In this document: positions 35,938-44,227 of the stretch, piece after piece
Numbering within the stretch: position 1 is the first letter of the stretch
Layout of the letters: the number at the start of each line of letters is the position of its first letter
Origin: Umezawaea tangerina
Lineage (GTDB): Bacteria; Actinomycetota; Actinomycetes; Mycobacteriales; Pseudonocardiaceae
DNA: 64,000 bases
Direction of reading: 5' to 3'
NCBI RefSeq assembly: GCF_003002815.1
Contig: NZ_PVTF01000006.1
Location: forward strand, 310,001-374,000
Translations under genes and position numbers: made by a program
Notes under the pieces: generated by a model
Databases searched by the model: none
What the model was told of the DNA's origin: nothing
What the model saw: only the letters and a program-made list of their open reading frames with translations

Positions 35938-36289
35938 ATTGCTCTCCTTCCGCATCTCCGTGGCCGGACATGATGTGTTCTTGGAAGTGTTAGGAGCCAT
36001 GGACAGTTCCTGGCGGTGTTCAGCTGCCTGCGACCTCCGACGGGCATGTCACCTCCAGCACGTGGTCCCGGCCGCCGGGAATGGTGGGCGGGGCGTCGTC
36101 CCAGAGCCCAAGCCGTACCGCTGGGTAGTAATCGGTGGCGGCGCTGTGCAACAGAAGCCCGCCAAGACCACCGACGGCGACCCACTCGCCCTCGCACCAC
36201 CGCCGACCAACCGTGCGATTCCGGTTCAACCGGGGCATGGTGACTCAACAAAATCCGACATGGGGACACCGTGGCGGCAGTCAGGAAGT
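35938..36289. other. Non-coding stretch next to the cargo end
   Basis: About 350 bases with overlapping open frames on both strands but no ribosome site or recognisable protein. No strong hairpin is seen. Confidence 0.3.
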
Positions 36290-36575
36290 CACGGTCAAAT
36301 GCCGGTCAAGCGGGGCGCCTGAGCGACGGGCCGTCAATCCAGCCCCACGATCACAACACGGCCACAAGATCAACCTCACCATGACCGGCGCTACTCCTGT
36401 CGTAGCAGCTCACGGGCCCACCGACACAGCTTCACGGTCAAACCACGGTCAGATGATCAAGCCCGACACGACCGCCGCTCCCCTGTCACCGCTGCTCACG
36501 CCATCACCAGTAGCCAATGGAGATCAACTCCGAGGGGCCGCGAGCACTACCGTCCACGGTCAAACCACGGTCAAA
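36290..36575 (+). repeat. Three spaced CACGGTCA-pair repeats next to att
   Basis: CACGGTCAAACCACGGTCA occurs at 36433-36451 and 36555-36573, and a variant (ACGGTCAAATGCCGGTCA) at about 36291-36308. Each is a pair of CGGTCA half-sites about 11 bases apart. They lie just inside the right end of the cargo, 60-350 bases from the tRNA att core, and could be recombinase or accessory arm sites or iterons. Confidence 0.55.
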
Positions 36576-36579
36576 ACGA

Positions 36580-36618
36580 CAGAAGCGCCACCGGAGATGA
36601 CCTCCGATGACGCTTCTG
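36580..36618. terminator. Nested hairpin beside the att core
   Basis: CAGAAGCG (36580-36587) pairs with CGCTTCTG (36611-36618), enclosing CGGAG/CTCCG. It sits 17 bases from the att core and may end the tRNA transcript, which runs in this direction. Confidence 0.4.
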
Positions 36619-36634
36619 ACCTGCGAAAACAATT

Positions 36635-36707
<73 letters not shown>

Positions 36708-36708
36708 G

Positions 36709-36780
36709 AGGCGGAGACGGGAATCGAACCCGTGTACAGGGCTTTGCAGGCCCTTGCCTAAGCCACTCGGCCACTCCGCC
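36709..36780 (-). tRNA. tRNA-Cys (GCA)
   Basis: Acceptor GGCGGAG/CTCCGCC with discriminator U, anticodon loop CTGCAAA with anticodon GCA, T-arm ACGGGTTCGAATCCCGT. It is separated by one base from tRNA-Val and probably co-transcribed with it. Confidence 0.95.
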
Positions 36781-36836
36781 ATCGCCTTGAAGGCTAGCAT
36801 CAAGACTTTGGCCTGAGCCCAAGGGGCCCTCTGCCG

Positions 36837-36909
36837 AGCGGACGACGAGATTCGAACTCGCGACCCTCACCTTGGCAAGGTGATGCGCTACCAGCTGCGC
36901 CACGTCCGC
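36837..36909 (-). tRNA. tRNA-Gly (GCC)
   Basis: Acceptor GCGGACG/CGTCCGC with discriminator U, anticodon loop with GCC in CACCTTGCCAAGGTG, T-arm CGAGTTCGAATCTCG. It is first in the minus-strand tRNA cluster Gly-Cys-Val. Confidence 0.95.
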
Positions 36910-37054
36910 ACCGCTCCGCGAAATTCTGGAACTTTTTCCCTTGTGGGGCTTGTGTTCCGGTCTTCCGTGGTGCTGAGGGAACTTTATTACATGCCTGCCA
37001 TCCAGATCAAATCGGGGTACCCGCAACGGCTTTACGGGCCCCCGACCTCGGGTT

Positions 37055-37480
37055 TCACGTCAGGTCGTTGGAGATGAGGTGGGTCAGGGCCTCGTCGACG
37101 TTGACCCACAGGTGCTCGTTGCCGGGCACCACGACGTCGTAGGTGCGGTCGAGGAAGTCGGCGAGCTCCTGGGCGGACGCCTCGAACATGGCGTGGCCGG
37201 ACGGGGAGCTGAGTTCTATGACGACGACCTCCGGGTCGTCGGCCGCGGGGCGGATGCGGACGTCGCCGTCGCCGGCGTCGGCGATGAGGCCGTCGGCGAG
37301 GAGGTCGCGGGCGTAGACCCACTCGACCCAGCCGGCCCTACCGGTGCGGAAGGCGGCCACCACGGCGTAGGGGTCCTTGGTGTCGTACCGGAGCTCCACC
37401 TGGACCGGAACCGCCGGGGTGCGTGGCGCCAGCAGGTCGAAGACCGCTGTTGAACGGAGCGTGACGTGATCGTTGCGCAT
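37055..37480 (-). CDS. SsgA-like (SsgB-type) sporulation/cell-division regulator
   Basis: The 141-residue protein has the SALP pattern: VQVELRYDTKDPYAVVAAFRT, WVYARDLLADGL, DVRIRPA, VVIELSSPSGHAMFEASAQELADFLDRTYDVVVPGNE. SsgA-like proteins occur only in morphologically complex actinomycetes, where SsgB recruits FtsZ to sporulation septa. The length fits SsgB. Its ATG is at 37480, divergent from a sigma-factor gene. The family assignment supports a differentiating host. Confidence 0.93.
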   Translation of the reverse strand: MRNDHVTLRSTAVFDLLAPRTPAVPVQVELRYDTKDPYAVVAAFRTGRAGWVEWVYARDLLADGLIADAGDGDVRIRPAADDPEVVVIELSSPSGHAMFEASAQELADFLDRTYDVVVPGNEHLWVNVDEALTHLISNDLT

Positions 37481-37698
37481 CGTCGTTACCTTTTCTCCCT
37501 TCCCGGTCCAGGAAACGACCGAGCTGCCTGGTTGTGACGTCTCTGTGGTGGAAAACGTATGAAATGCCAGATCGGATCACCCGTCCGGGGCATCCGTACT
37601 CCGTTCCGCTACATCCTCGCTGCGTTCCGTGGCCGCTCGGCGTCGGCGCCACCCATCTTGCTGGGTTTAACCTGAACCCGGTACCGGCTGTTGTGCGA

Positions 37699-38418
37699 AT
37701 GTTGGACGTGAGGACCTCTCTGGTGGCTGACTCGCCCGCTCCACCGCCGCAACCGACGTCCGCCGACCCCAGGTCGACGGACAGCGGAGGCCGCGATGGC
37801 CGACCAACCGACCCCGAACTCGTCACCCGGCTGGCGCAGGGCGACCGGACCGCGTTCGGCGAGCTCTACGACCGGTACGGAAAGCCCGCGTACTCGCTGG
37901 CCAGGCGCATCTGCGTCGACCCCGACCTCGCCGAGGACATCGTCCAGGAGGCGTTCCTGGCGCTGTGGCGCAACCCGAGCCGGTTCGACGCCTCGCGCGG
38001 CGGGTTCGGCACGTGGCTGATGACGGTCGTGCACCACCGGGCCGTCGACGCCGTCCGCAAGGAGAACACGCAGCGCCGCCGGAATGTTCCGCTGACCGAC
38101 GAGCTCTCCGAGCGCAACGTGCCGCCCGCCCCGGGCTCCGACCTGGAGGCGTTGAGCAGTGTCGTCGGGGCCGAGGTGCGAGAGGCGTTGAAGAAGCTCC
38201 CGGAGGACCAGCGGCAGGTCATCGCCCTGGCCTACCTGGGCGGATACACGCAGATAGAGGTGGCGAAGCTGACCGGCGTGCCCCTGGGGACGGTGAAGTC
38301 GCGCACGTTCGCGGCCATCCGAAGACTCCGCGGAACGCTGTCGTCGGTGTGGACAGCGGAGACAGGTGGAGCGCAGGACCTCGCCACGCCCAACAACACC
38401 AAGGGAGCGCACCGGTGA
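37699..38418 (+). CDS. ECF sigma factor (SigK-like)
   Basis: Region 2 (DRTAFGELYDRYGKPAYSLARRI, LAEDIVQEAFLALWRNPSRFD, FGTWLMTVVHHRAVDAVRKE) and region 4 (LPEDQRQVIALAYLGGYTQIEVAKLTGVPLGTVKSRTFAAIRRLR) are complete. I place the start at the ATG at 37699; a GTG at 37723 with GAGGA upstream is an alternative, and the longer open frame to 37534 is unlikely. Its stop overlaps the GTG of a zinc-motif anti-sigma factor, the arrangement of SigK/RskA modules. Regulon unknown. Confidence 0.9.
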   Translation: MLDVRTSLVADSPAPPPQPTSADPRSTDSGGRDGRPTDPELVTRLAQGDRTAFGELYDRYGKPAYSLARRICVDPDLAEDIVQEAFLALWRNPSRFDASRGGFGTWLMTVVHHRAVDAVRKENTQRRRNVPLTDELSERNVPPAPGSDLEALSSVVGAEVREALKKLPEDQRQVIALAYLGGYTQIEVAKLTGVPLGTVKSRTFAAIRRLRGTLSSVWTAETGGAQDLATPNNTKGAHR

Positions 38419-39233
38419 GCGGGGACCCGAAGACCGACTGGTGCGACCAGGAGGAACTGGCCGTCGGCTGGGCCATGCACGCGTTGGAGCCCGACGAGGA
38501 GGCGCTGCTGCGCGAACACCTCCCGGAGTGCGCGAGCTGCAGGCGGACGGTGCGGAACACCGAAGAGGTGACGGCCTTGATCGGGGAGTCGGTCGACCAG
38601 TTCGACCCGCCGGCCCGGCTGAAGGCGAAGCTGATGGACGCCATCGAGCACACGCCGCAGGAGCGTCCCGCGCCCGTCGTCGTCAAAGTGCCGGACCGCC
38701 AGGAAGTGGCGGAACCGATCCCGCTCGACGCCGCGCGCCGCCGCAAGGCCAACCGGACGCGAGTTCTGCTCGCAGCGGCCGCTGTGATCCTCGTCGCAGT
38801 CGTGACCGGAGTGGTCGGCCAGCGCATCGGCACCCTCTCCGACCAGGTGGCCGCGCAGAACTCGCGGACCGACCAGCTGGAGAACACGCTGCGGCTCGCC
38901 GCGGACCCGGCCACGAACAAGGCCGTGCTGCGGACGGCGGGCGGGGAACCGATGGCGGTACTCCTTTCGGGTGACAGCACCGCGGTGGTCGTCGCGGACA
39001 AGATGCCGGCGAACGACGCGAGCAAGGAGACCTACGTCGTCTGGGGAACCAGCGGTGTCGGTCCGGTGGCGCTCACCACGTTCGACGTGTCGCCCGGCAG
39101 CGAGGACATCAAGCTCAGCTGGGACAAGAGCGCCTACGCCCACCACGGTTTCGCGATCTCGCTCGAGCCGGGGCGCACCGCGCCCACCACGCCCTCGGTC
39201 GTGCTGGCGGCGGGTCAGGTCGCGACGGCGTGA
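38415..39233 (+). CDS. RskA-like anti-sigma factor
   Basis: The GTG at 38415 overlaps the sigma stop (GTGA). The 272-residue protein has an N-terminal anti-sigma domain with HLPECASCRR (the HxxxCxxC zinc-type motif), one transmembrane helix (VLLAAAAVILVAVVTGVVG, about residues 117-135) and an extracytoplasmic RskA-type domain (MAVLLSGDSTAVVVADKMPA, ETYVVWGTSGVGPVAL, FAISLEPGRTAPTTPS). It should hold the cognate sigma factor at the membrane until regulated proteolysis releases it. Confidence 0.9.
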   Translation: MSGDPKTDWCDQEELAVGWAMHALEPDEEALLREHLPECASCRRTVRNTEEVTALIGESVDQFDPPARLKAKLMDAIEHTPQERPAPVVVKVPDRQEVAEPIPLDAARRRKANRTRVLLAAAAVILVAVVTGVVGQRIGTLSDQVAAQNSRTDQLENTLRLAADPATNKAVLRTAGGEPMAVLLSGDSTAVVVADKMPANDASKETYVVWGTSGVGPVALTTFDVSPGSEDIKLSWDKSAYAHHGFAISLEPGRTAPTTPSVVLAAGQVATA

Positions 39234-39255
39234 CGGCAGACGGGATGATCGGACC

Positions 39256-39699
39256 ATGACGACCGAGCAGCACGACGACACGACGTCCGGGACGGAGCAG
39301 AAGGGGCACGGGCCGCGGCAGTGGTTCCGCCGCAACCCCGGCCTCAACCTCGCCTACCGGATCGGCGTCGGCGTCGTCGGCGGCCTCGTGCTGGTCGCGG
39401 GCGTCCTGATGATCCCGTACCCCGGCCCCGGCTGGCTCGTCGTCTTCGCGGGCCTCGCCATCCTCGCCACGGAGTTCGAGTGGGCGGGCCGGGTCCTCAA
39501 GTTCGCCAAGCACTACTACGACCGGTGGGTCGCCTGGCTCAAGCGCCAGCCCCTCGTCGTCAAGCTCCTCGTCCTCGCGGGCACCGGCCTCATCGTCCTC
39601 GCGACCCTGTGGCTGCTCGGCGCGTTGGCACTGGTCGGCGGCTGGTTCGACATCCACCAGCCGTGGTTGGAGAGCCCGATTTTTGGCTCCGGGGGTTGA
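39256..39699 (+). CDS. TIGR02611-family membrane protein
   Basis: The 147-residue protein starts at 39256 with a charged N-terminus. It has a first hydrophobic pair (IGVGVVGGLVLVAGVLMIPYPGPGWLVVFAGLAILATEFEWA) containing the signature PYPGPGW turn, a KHYYDRWVAWLKRQ linker and a third helix (LLVLAGTGLIVLATLWLLGALALV). The family (TIGR02611/PGPGW) is conserved in actinomycetes with unknown function. It follows the anti-sigma gene by 22 bases and may be co-transcribed. Confidence 0.88.
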   Translation: MTTEQHDDTTSGTEQKGHGPRQWFRRNPGLNLAYRIGVGVVGGLVLVAGVLMIPYPGPGWLVVFAGLAILATEFEWAGRVLKFAKHYYDRWVAWLKRQPLVVKLLVLAGTGLIVLATLWLLGALALVGGWFDIHQPWLESPIFGSGG

Positions 39700-39751
39700 T
39701 GTTGTAAGCTATCCACACACCGCGAGAGCGGGGAGCAGGACAACTGAAGAT

Positions 39752-39823
39752 GGGCGTTTAGCTCAGCGGGAGAGCGTTCCGTTCACACCGGAAAGGTCAC
39801 TGGTTCGATCCCAGTATCGCCCA
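39752..39823 (+). tRNA. tRNA-Val (CAC)
   Basis: Anticodon stem TTCCG/CGGAA around TTCACAC gives anticodon CAC; T-arm ACTGGTTCGATCCCAGT; D-arm GCTC/GAGC. The acceptor stem is GGGCGTT/ATCGCCC, leaving a T-T mismatch at the sixth pair. A strong terminator follows at once. Confidence 0.93.
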
Positions 39824-39829
39824 CAACCA

Positions 39830-39874
39830 CCGAGAAGTCCCTGACCAGCATGGTCAGGGACTTCTCGGCTTTTT
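39830..39874 (+). terminator. Strong terminator after tRNA-Val (CAC)
   Basis: A perfect 18-bp stem (39830-39847 with 39851-39868), a 3-nt loop and CTTTTT end; a textbook factor-independent terminator. Confidence 0.92.
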
Positions 39875-40027
39875 GGCGTTCCCCGAAGTAGTCCACACCA
39901 GGACGTCGGTGTTCGAAGTGATACCGAATGAGTACCGCCGTGCTTTACCGCGCCTTTCACCGCGCGACAGGAATCCCCGATCCGCCCAGGAGGCCGCGGT
40001 GTCACGGCCTCCTTCGTTGCGGGCGGG

Positions 40028-40378
40028 TCAGTGGTGGCGGAGGTGGTGGACGGCGTGGCGGCGGGCGAGGGACATGATCCATGACAAGGTGGTTCCCCCG
40101 ATCGGGTCGAAGCGGGCCGCGGAGCGCCAGACGTCCAGCCAGACCTGGTGGGCGGCTTCCTCGGCTTCGGCCGGGTCGGGGAGGACTTTGCGCAGGCGCC
40201 AGAGGACGTGGGCGGCGGCGTGGTCGTAGAGGCGGTCGAACGCCTGGCGGTCGCCCTGTGCGACGCGGGACAGGAGGCTTTCGACGTCGTCGAGCGCGAC
40301 CGGCCCGGTCATCGGGCCGTCCGGTGTCTTGAGCGGAGGGCGGGTGTCGGCCAACGGGTCATGACCCGGATCATGCAT
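40028..40378 (-). CDS. Truncated ECF sigma factor (region 2 only)
   Basis: The 116-residue frame contains region 2 (DDVESLLSRVAQGDRQAFDRLYDHAAAHVLWRLR, EAEEAAHQVWLDVWRSAARFD, TTLSWIMSLARRHAVHHLR) and stops at 40028. No region 4 follows in any frame, so it would lack -35 recognition. It may be a pseudogene or a decoy that binds an anti-sigma factor. It is divergent from the histidine kinase gene. An internal start at residue 23 (MTGPVALDDV) is possible. Confidence 0.7.
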   Translation of the reverse strand: MHDPGHDPLADTRPPLKTPDGPMTGPVALDDVESLLSRVAQGDRQAFDRLYDHAAAHVLWRLRKVLPDPAEAEEAAHQVWLDVWRSAARFDPIGGTTLSWIMSLARRHAVHHLRHH

Positions 40379-40460
40379 GCAGGGTTGGCCATTGGACTAA
40401 TCGGCCCAGTGGGGACCGCAATCAGCGGAGCGGAACGTCACTGGAAGGGGTGAACGCGCG

Positions 40461-41606
40461 ATGCGGGTGGGCGAGCTGGTGCCGCGGTTGGACTGGTGGG
40501 GCGGCCGGGTGCGGTCGCTGCTGTTCGACCTGGCGCTGGCGGCCGCGGTGACGACGACCGCGCTCGCCGACGCGCGTCCGGCTCCGCCGCCGGCGCTGCA
40601 CATCCCGGTGGCGGTGGTCACCGTCGTGGCGCTGGTGGTGCGGCGGAAGTTCCCGCTGGTGGCGTTCGCGGTCGGGGTGGCGGGGCTGTTCGGCGGCCTG
40701 CACCTGATGCCGCTCCTCATCGGGATCCACGCCGTGGCCAGCCGGTACGGGCCGACGGTGCGGACGTGGGTGGCGGCGGGCGTCGCGTTCGTGGCGTTCG
40801 TGTTCGGCAACGGGACGGACGACCTGGACGAGTGGCAGCTGCTGGTGCTCGTGTCCGGACTGGCCGTCCTGGCGCCCGCGCTGCTGGGGCTGTGGTCGTT
40901 CCAGCGCCGCACGCTGCTGGCCGCGCTGAGGGACCGCGCCGAGCACGCCGAGCGGGAACGGGACCTGCTGGCCGAACGGGCCGTGGCCGAGGAGCGCCGC
41001 CGCATCGCCAGGGAGATGCACGACGTGGTGGCGCACCGGGTGAGCGTGATCGCGCTGCAGGCGGGGGCGCTGTCGGTCACGCCCGGTGGCGAGCGCACCG
41101 CCGAGGTCGCCGAGGTGATCCGGAAGACCAGCGCGACGGCGCTCACCGAGCTGCGCGACATGCTCCGCGTGCTGCGCGACGACACCCTGGACTCGCCGTC
41201 GCCCGCACCGGCGCTCGACGGGGTCGGCACGTTGGCGCGGGACTTCCGCGCGACGGGCACGGACGTCGACCTCGACCTGCCCGATCCCCTGCCGGACGCG
41301 CCGGGCGCGGTCGGGCGCGCGGCCTACCGGGTGGTGCAGGAGGCGCTGACCAACGCCGGGAAGCACGCTCCCGGTGCCCCGGTCCGGGTCGCGCTCGGTG
41401 CCGCGGACGGCGACCTGGTGGTGGAGGTGGTCAACCGGGTGACCGGCGACCACCAGGCCTCGGTGCCCGGCTCGGGGTACGGCCTGATCGGGATGCGCGA
41501 ACGGGTGGCGCTCGCGGGTGGTTCGGTGCGGTCCGGGCGCACGGCGGGCGGCGAGTACCTTGTGGAGGCCCGGTTCCCCCTGCGAACGGACGACGAGAAC
41601 CCGTGA
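40461..41606 (+). CDS. NarL-type sensor histidine kinase
   Basis: The 381-residue kinase has about four to five hydrophobic helices in the first 140 residues. A HisKA_3 dimerization helix follows with EERRRIAREMHDVVAHR (phosphorylated His187), then a HATPase domain: VVQEALTNAGKHAPG (N box) and GSGYGLIGMRERVAL (G box). There is no large external sensor, as in the DesK-type group of actinomycete kinases. The stop overlaps the response-regulator GTG. The start at 40461 is preceded by a GGAAGGGG-like site. Confidence 0.92.
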   Translation: MRVGELVPRLDWWGGRVRSLLFDLALAAAVTTTALADARPAPPPALHIPVAVVTVVALVVRRKFPLVAFAVGVAGLFGGLHLMPLLIGIHAVASRYGPTVRTWVAAGVAFVAFVFGNGTDDLDEWQLLVLVSGLAVLAPALLGLWSFQRRTLLAALRDRAEHAERERDLLAERAVAEERRRIAREMHDVVAHRVSVIALQAGALSVTPGGERTAEVAEVIRKTSATALTELRDMLRVLRDDTLDSPSPAPALDGVGTLARDFRATGTDVDLDLPDPLPDAPGAVGRAAYRVVQEALTNAGKHAPGAPVRVALGAADGDLVVEVVNRVTGDHQASVPGSGYGLIGMRERVALAGGSVRSGRTAGGEYLVEARFPLRTDDENP

Positions 41607-42247
41607 CGGTCAAGGTCCTCCTCCTCGACGACGAGGAGCTCGTGCGCGGCGGGCTCCGGATGATCCTGGAGTCCGATCCCGGCATCGAGGTCGTCGCCGA
41701 GGCGGCCGACGGCACGAACGTGCTGGACCTGGTCGCGGCGCACCGCCCCGACGTGGTGCTGACCGACATCCAGATGCCCCGCGTGGACGGGCTGGAGGTG
41801 ACCGGTCGGGTCGCCGCGCTGCCCGACGGGCCCGCCGTCGTCGTGCTCACCACGTTCGACCTCGACGAGTACGTGCACGCGGCCCTGCGCCGGGGCGCGG
41901 CGGGGTTCCTGGTCAAGGACATCGCGCCGAACGACCTGCTGGCCGCGATCCACGTCGTGGCGGGCGGTGACGCAATGATCTCGCCGCGGATCACCAAGCG
42001 GCTGCTGGGCGAGTTCGCCAACGGCGGCGCGAAACCGGGTGCGCTCAAGAGGTTGGCGGCGCTGACCCCGCGTGAGCTGGAGGTCGCCGTGGCCGTCGGA
42101 CACGGGCTGGCCAACGCCGCCATCGCGGAGTCGTTGCGACTGAGCGAGTCGACCGTCAAGGTCCACATCGGACGGGTGCTGACCAAGCTGGACGCGGCCA
42201 ACCGCACCCAGGTGGCGATCGTGGTGCACGACGCCGAGCTGGTCTGA
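41603..42247 (+). CDS. LuxR/NarL-family response regulator
   Basis: The GTG at 41603 overlaps the kinase stop (GTGA). The 214-residue protein has a receiver domain (VLLLDDEELVRGG, phosphoacceptor Asp55 in VVLTDIQMP, Thr and Lys in VVLTTFD and FLVKD) and a C-terminal LuxR helix-turn-helix (LTPRELEVAVAVGHGLANAAIAESLRLSESTVKVHIGRVLTKL). It pairs with the upstream kinase. Targets are unknown. Confidence 0.95.
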   Translation: MTVKVLLLDDEELVRGGLRMILESDPGIEVVAEAADGTNVLDLVAAHRPDVVLTDIQMPRVDGLEVTGRVAALPDGPAVVVLTTFDLDEYVHAALRRGAAGFLVKDIAPNDLLAAIHVVAGGDAMISPRITKRLLGEFANGGAKPGALKRLAALTPRELEVAVAVGHGLANAAIAESLRLSESTVKVHIGRVLTKLDAANRTQVAIVVHDAELV

Positions 42248-42493
42248 TCAGGCCCAGCTGCGCTCGGCGTTCTTGCGCCCCACCACGAACCACAGCAGGC
42301 TGCCGAGGAACGGCGCGCAGAACGCGAACACCACCCACACGAGCTTCATCCCGCCGGTCAGGCGCGATCGCAGGACGCTGACGAGCGCGGCCACGAACAG
42401 CACCAGGAACCCGAGCGCGACGGCGATCATCAGTCCCGCCGCCACCAGGCTGAGTCCGGTGTCCAGCGCGGTCCGCGGTTCGAGGGTATGCAC
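42248..42493 (-). CDS. PLDc_N-domain small membrane protein
   Basis: I choose the GTG at 42493 with GGAGGAG 9 nt upstream rather than the longer frame. The 81-residue product has two membrane helices (LSLVAAGLMIAVALGFLVLFVAALV and MKLVWVVFAFCAPFLGSLLWFVVG) with the PLDc_N pattern KLVW...P.LGSLLWFVVGR. It is convergent with the response regulator, the stops being adjacent. Function unknown. Confidence 0.82.
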   Translation of the reverse strand: MHTLEPRTALDTGLSLVAAGLMIAVALGFLVLFVAALVSVLRSRLTGGMKLVWVVFAFCAPFLGSLLWFVVGRKNAERSWA

Positions 42494-42645
42494 GGTGTCC
42501 ACTCCTCCGGTCGGGCGGTGCGGCGCCGCGGTCCGGCACCACCTCCGCTGACCCAAGACTGCCCCACCGGCCGTGAACCCGCATCATCCCGCGCGGTGAA
42601 ACGGGGTAGGACCAAAGTCGTACCCGTGCGGTCCACTGTGGAAGG

Positions 42646-44118
42646 TCAGCTCCGCCTGGTGGCGGTGAAGGCCAACGACATCATGGCGGCCTTCGCCTTG
42701 CCGGACATGGTGTCCCCCTCCACGGTCGCGGCGCAGCTGATCTTCATCGTGAACGGCGACGTGAGCCGCGAGGTGAACGCGACCTCGGCGCCGTCGACCC
42801 GACCGTCCTCGATGGACACCCCGTCGAGGGTTCCGTTCAGCGCCCCACCGGTAGTGCTGAGCACGAGGTCGAGGTACCGCTCGCCCCGCGGGGTCGTGAA
42901 GCCGATCGTCCACGTGCCGTCGACCGACCGCGCGGCCCTCTCGGAGCGCCGGTACGCGGCGGCGCCCTCGCGGTAGCGCCGGTGCGCCGCCGCCTGGTCC
43001 GGGGCGTGGCCGGGCTCCGCGGCGGCGGGCGAGAAGAAGCGGTCGAGGGCGTTGTTCGCCCCGGTGGCGTGCTCACCCGAGCGGGGCAGCATGGTCGCCT
43101 CGTACCGGGTGATGGCGGCGTCCACGGTGGGCTCGGCGACCACCGCACGGGCCAGTTCGGCGCCGTCGAGCAGGGCGAGGTTGACGCCGAAGCCGCCGAA
43201 CGGGGACATCAGGTGCGCGGCGTCGCCCAGCAGCGTCACACCGGGCGTGTGCTCCCAGGTGAGCGGTGCGGGCAGGACGTGGATCGGGCGGTTGACGAAC
43301 CCCTCGCCCTCGGTGACGAACCGGAGCAGCCCGTCGGCCCAGCCGTCGAACTCGCGGAGCAGGACCGCGCGCACGGCGGCCTGGTCGGTCGGGTCGATCC
43401 CAGCCCGCTCGGCCCAGTCCAGGTCGGTGCGCATGGCCACGTAGGCGCGGACGACGCCGTTGCTGTTGCGCTGCCCGACGATCGCCCGGCCGCCGCCGTC
43501 GTTGGCGAACATGTGGCCGTCGCCGACCAGCTCCGCGATGCCGGGGTGGCGGTTGTCGACGTCGGGGTAGGACACGTCGAGGAACGAGATGCCGCTGTAG
43601 GCGGGCACGGCGTCGGTGAGCAGGGGGCGGACGCGGGACCAGGCACCGTCGGCGCCGACCACCAGGTCGGCCTCCGCGGTGGCGCCGCCAGCGAACTCCA
43701 GGCGGTGCACGCCGTCGCCGAGCGGCGTGGCGGCGACCAGCTTGTGGCCCCACCGCACGGTGCCGGGCTCGACGTTCGCGGCAAGCATCGCGCGGAGCTG
43801 GCCTCGGTCGATCTCCGGCGCGGCGTCGTCGCCCTGCTCCGGGACGAACGAGCTGAGCACGGTGCCGTGCTGGTCGAGCCTGCTCTTCGCCTGCCCCTCG
43901 ACCCTGGCGACGGCGTGGAACTCGGCGAGCAGGCCCGCGTCCTCGAGCGCGATCTGGCCGGTGTCGGCGTGCAGGTCGAGGGTGCCGCCGGGGTCGCGGG
44001 CGTCGACCGAGGCGTCGGCGTCGTACACGGTGACGGCGATGCCGTGCCGTTGCAGGACGCGGGCGCACAGCAGGCCGCCCGGCCCCGCTCCGACGACGGC
44101 GATGCGCGTGGTGGTCAT
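42646..44118 (-). CDS. FAD-dependent monooxygenase (TetX-like)
   Basis: The 490-residue enzyme has the FAD fingerprint VVGAGPGGLLCARVL at the N-terminus, the DG motif (GADGAWSRVR) and the GD motif (LLGDAAHLMSPFGGFGVN) of the class A flavin monooxygenases. The Pro/Gly-rich stretch at SPFGGFGVN matches TetX-like hydroxylases that modify tetracyclines and other aromatic compounds. About 95 extra residues at the C-terminus form an unrecognised beta-rich domain. It is divergent from a TetR gene with two palindromic operators between them, so probably repressed by it and induced by substrate. Confidence 0.88.
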   Translation of the reverse strand: MTTTRIAVVGAGPGGLLCARVLQRHGIAVTVYDADASVDARDPGGTLDLHADTGQIALEDAGLLAEFHAVARVEGQAKSRLDQHGTVLSSFVPEQGDDAAPEIDRGQLRAMLAANVEPGTVRWGHKLVAATPLGDGVHRLEFAGGATAEADLVVGADGAWSRVRPLLTDAVPAYSGISFLDVSYPDVDNRHPGIAELVGDGHMFANDGGGRAIVGQRNSNGVVRAYVAMRTDLDWAERAGIDPTDQAAVRAVLLREFDGWADGLLRFVTEGEGFVNRPIHVLPAPLTWEHTPGVTLLGDAAHLMSPFGGFGVNLALLDGAELARAVVAEPTVDAAITRYEATMLPRSGEHATGANNALDRFFSPAAAEPGHAPDQAAAHRRYREGAAAYRRSERAARSVDGTWTIGFTTPRGERYLDLVLSTTGGALNGTLDGVSIEDGRVDGAEVAFTSRLTSPFTMKISCAATVEGDTMSGKAKAAMMSLAFTATRRS

Positions 44119-44141
44119 GGTGGGCTCCTCTCCAGATTTAC

Positions 44142-44190
44142 CGAACGGGCGTTCGTTAAGTGACCCGAACGTAGCCGAACGGGCGTTCGG
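44142..44190. promoter_or_regulatory. Two palindromic TetR operators
   Basis: CGAACGGGCGTTCG occurs at 44142-44155 and again within CCGAACGGGCGTTCGG at 44175-44190, 33 bases apart centre to centre. They lie between the monooxygenase and TetR starts and are the most likely binding sites of the adjacent regulator. Confidence 0.85.
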
Positions 44191-44227
44191 TCGTCAACTA
44201 GACTGGACCGCGACGAAGGGACGCCAC

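Noticed and set aside
36290-36575. CRISPR-like spaced repeats
   Set aside because: Only three copies, spacing of 120-145 bases, no cas genes; better explained as protein-binding sites.
37534-37698. N-terminal extension of the ECF sigma factor
   Set aside because: The extra 55 residues are unlike any sigma factor N-terminus and have no ribosome site; they overlap the likely promoter region.
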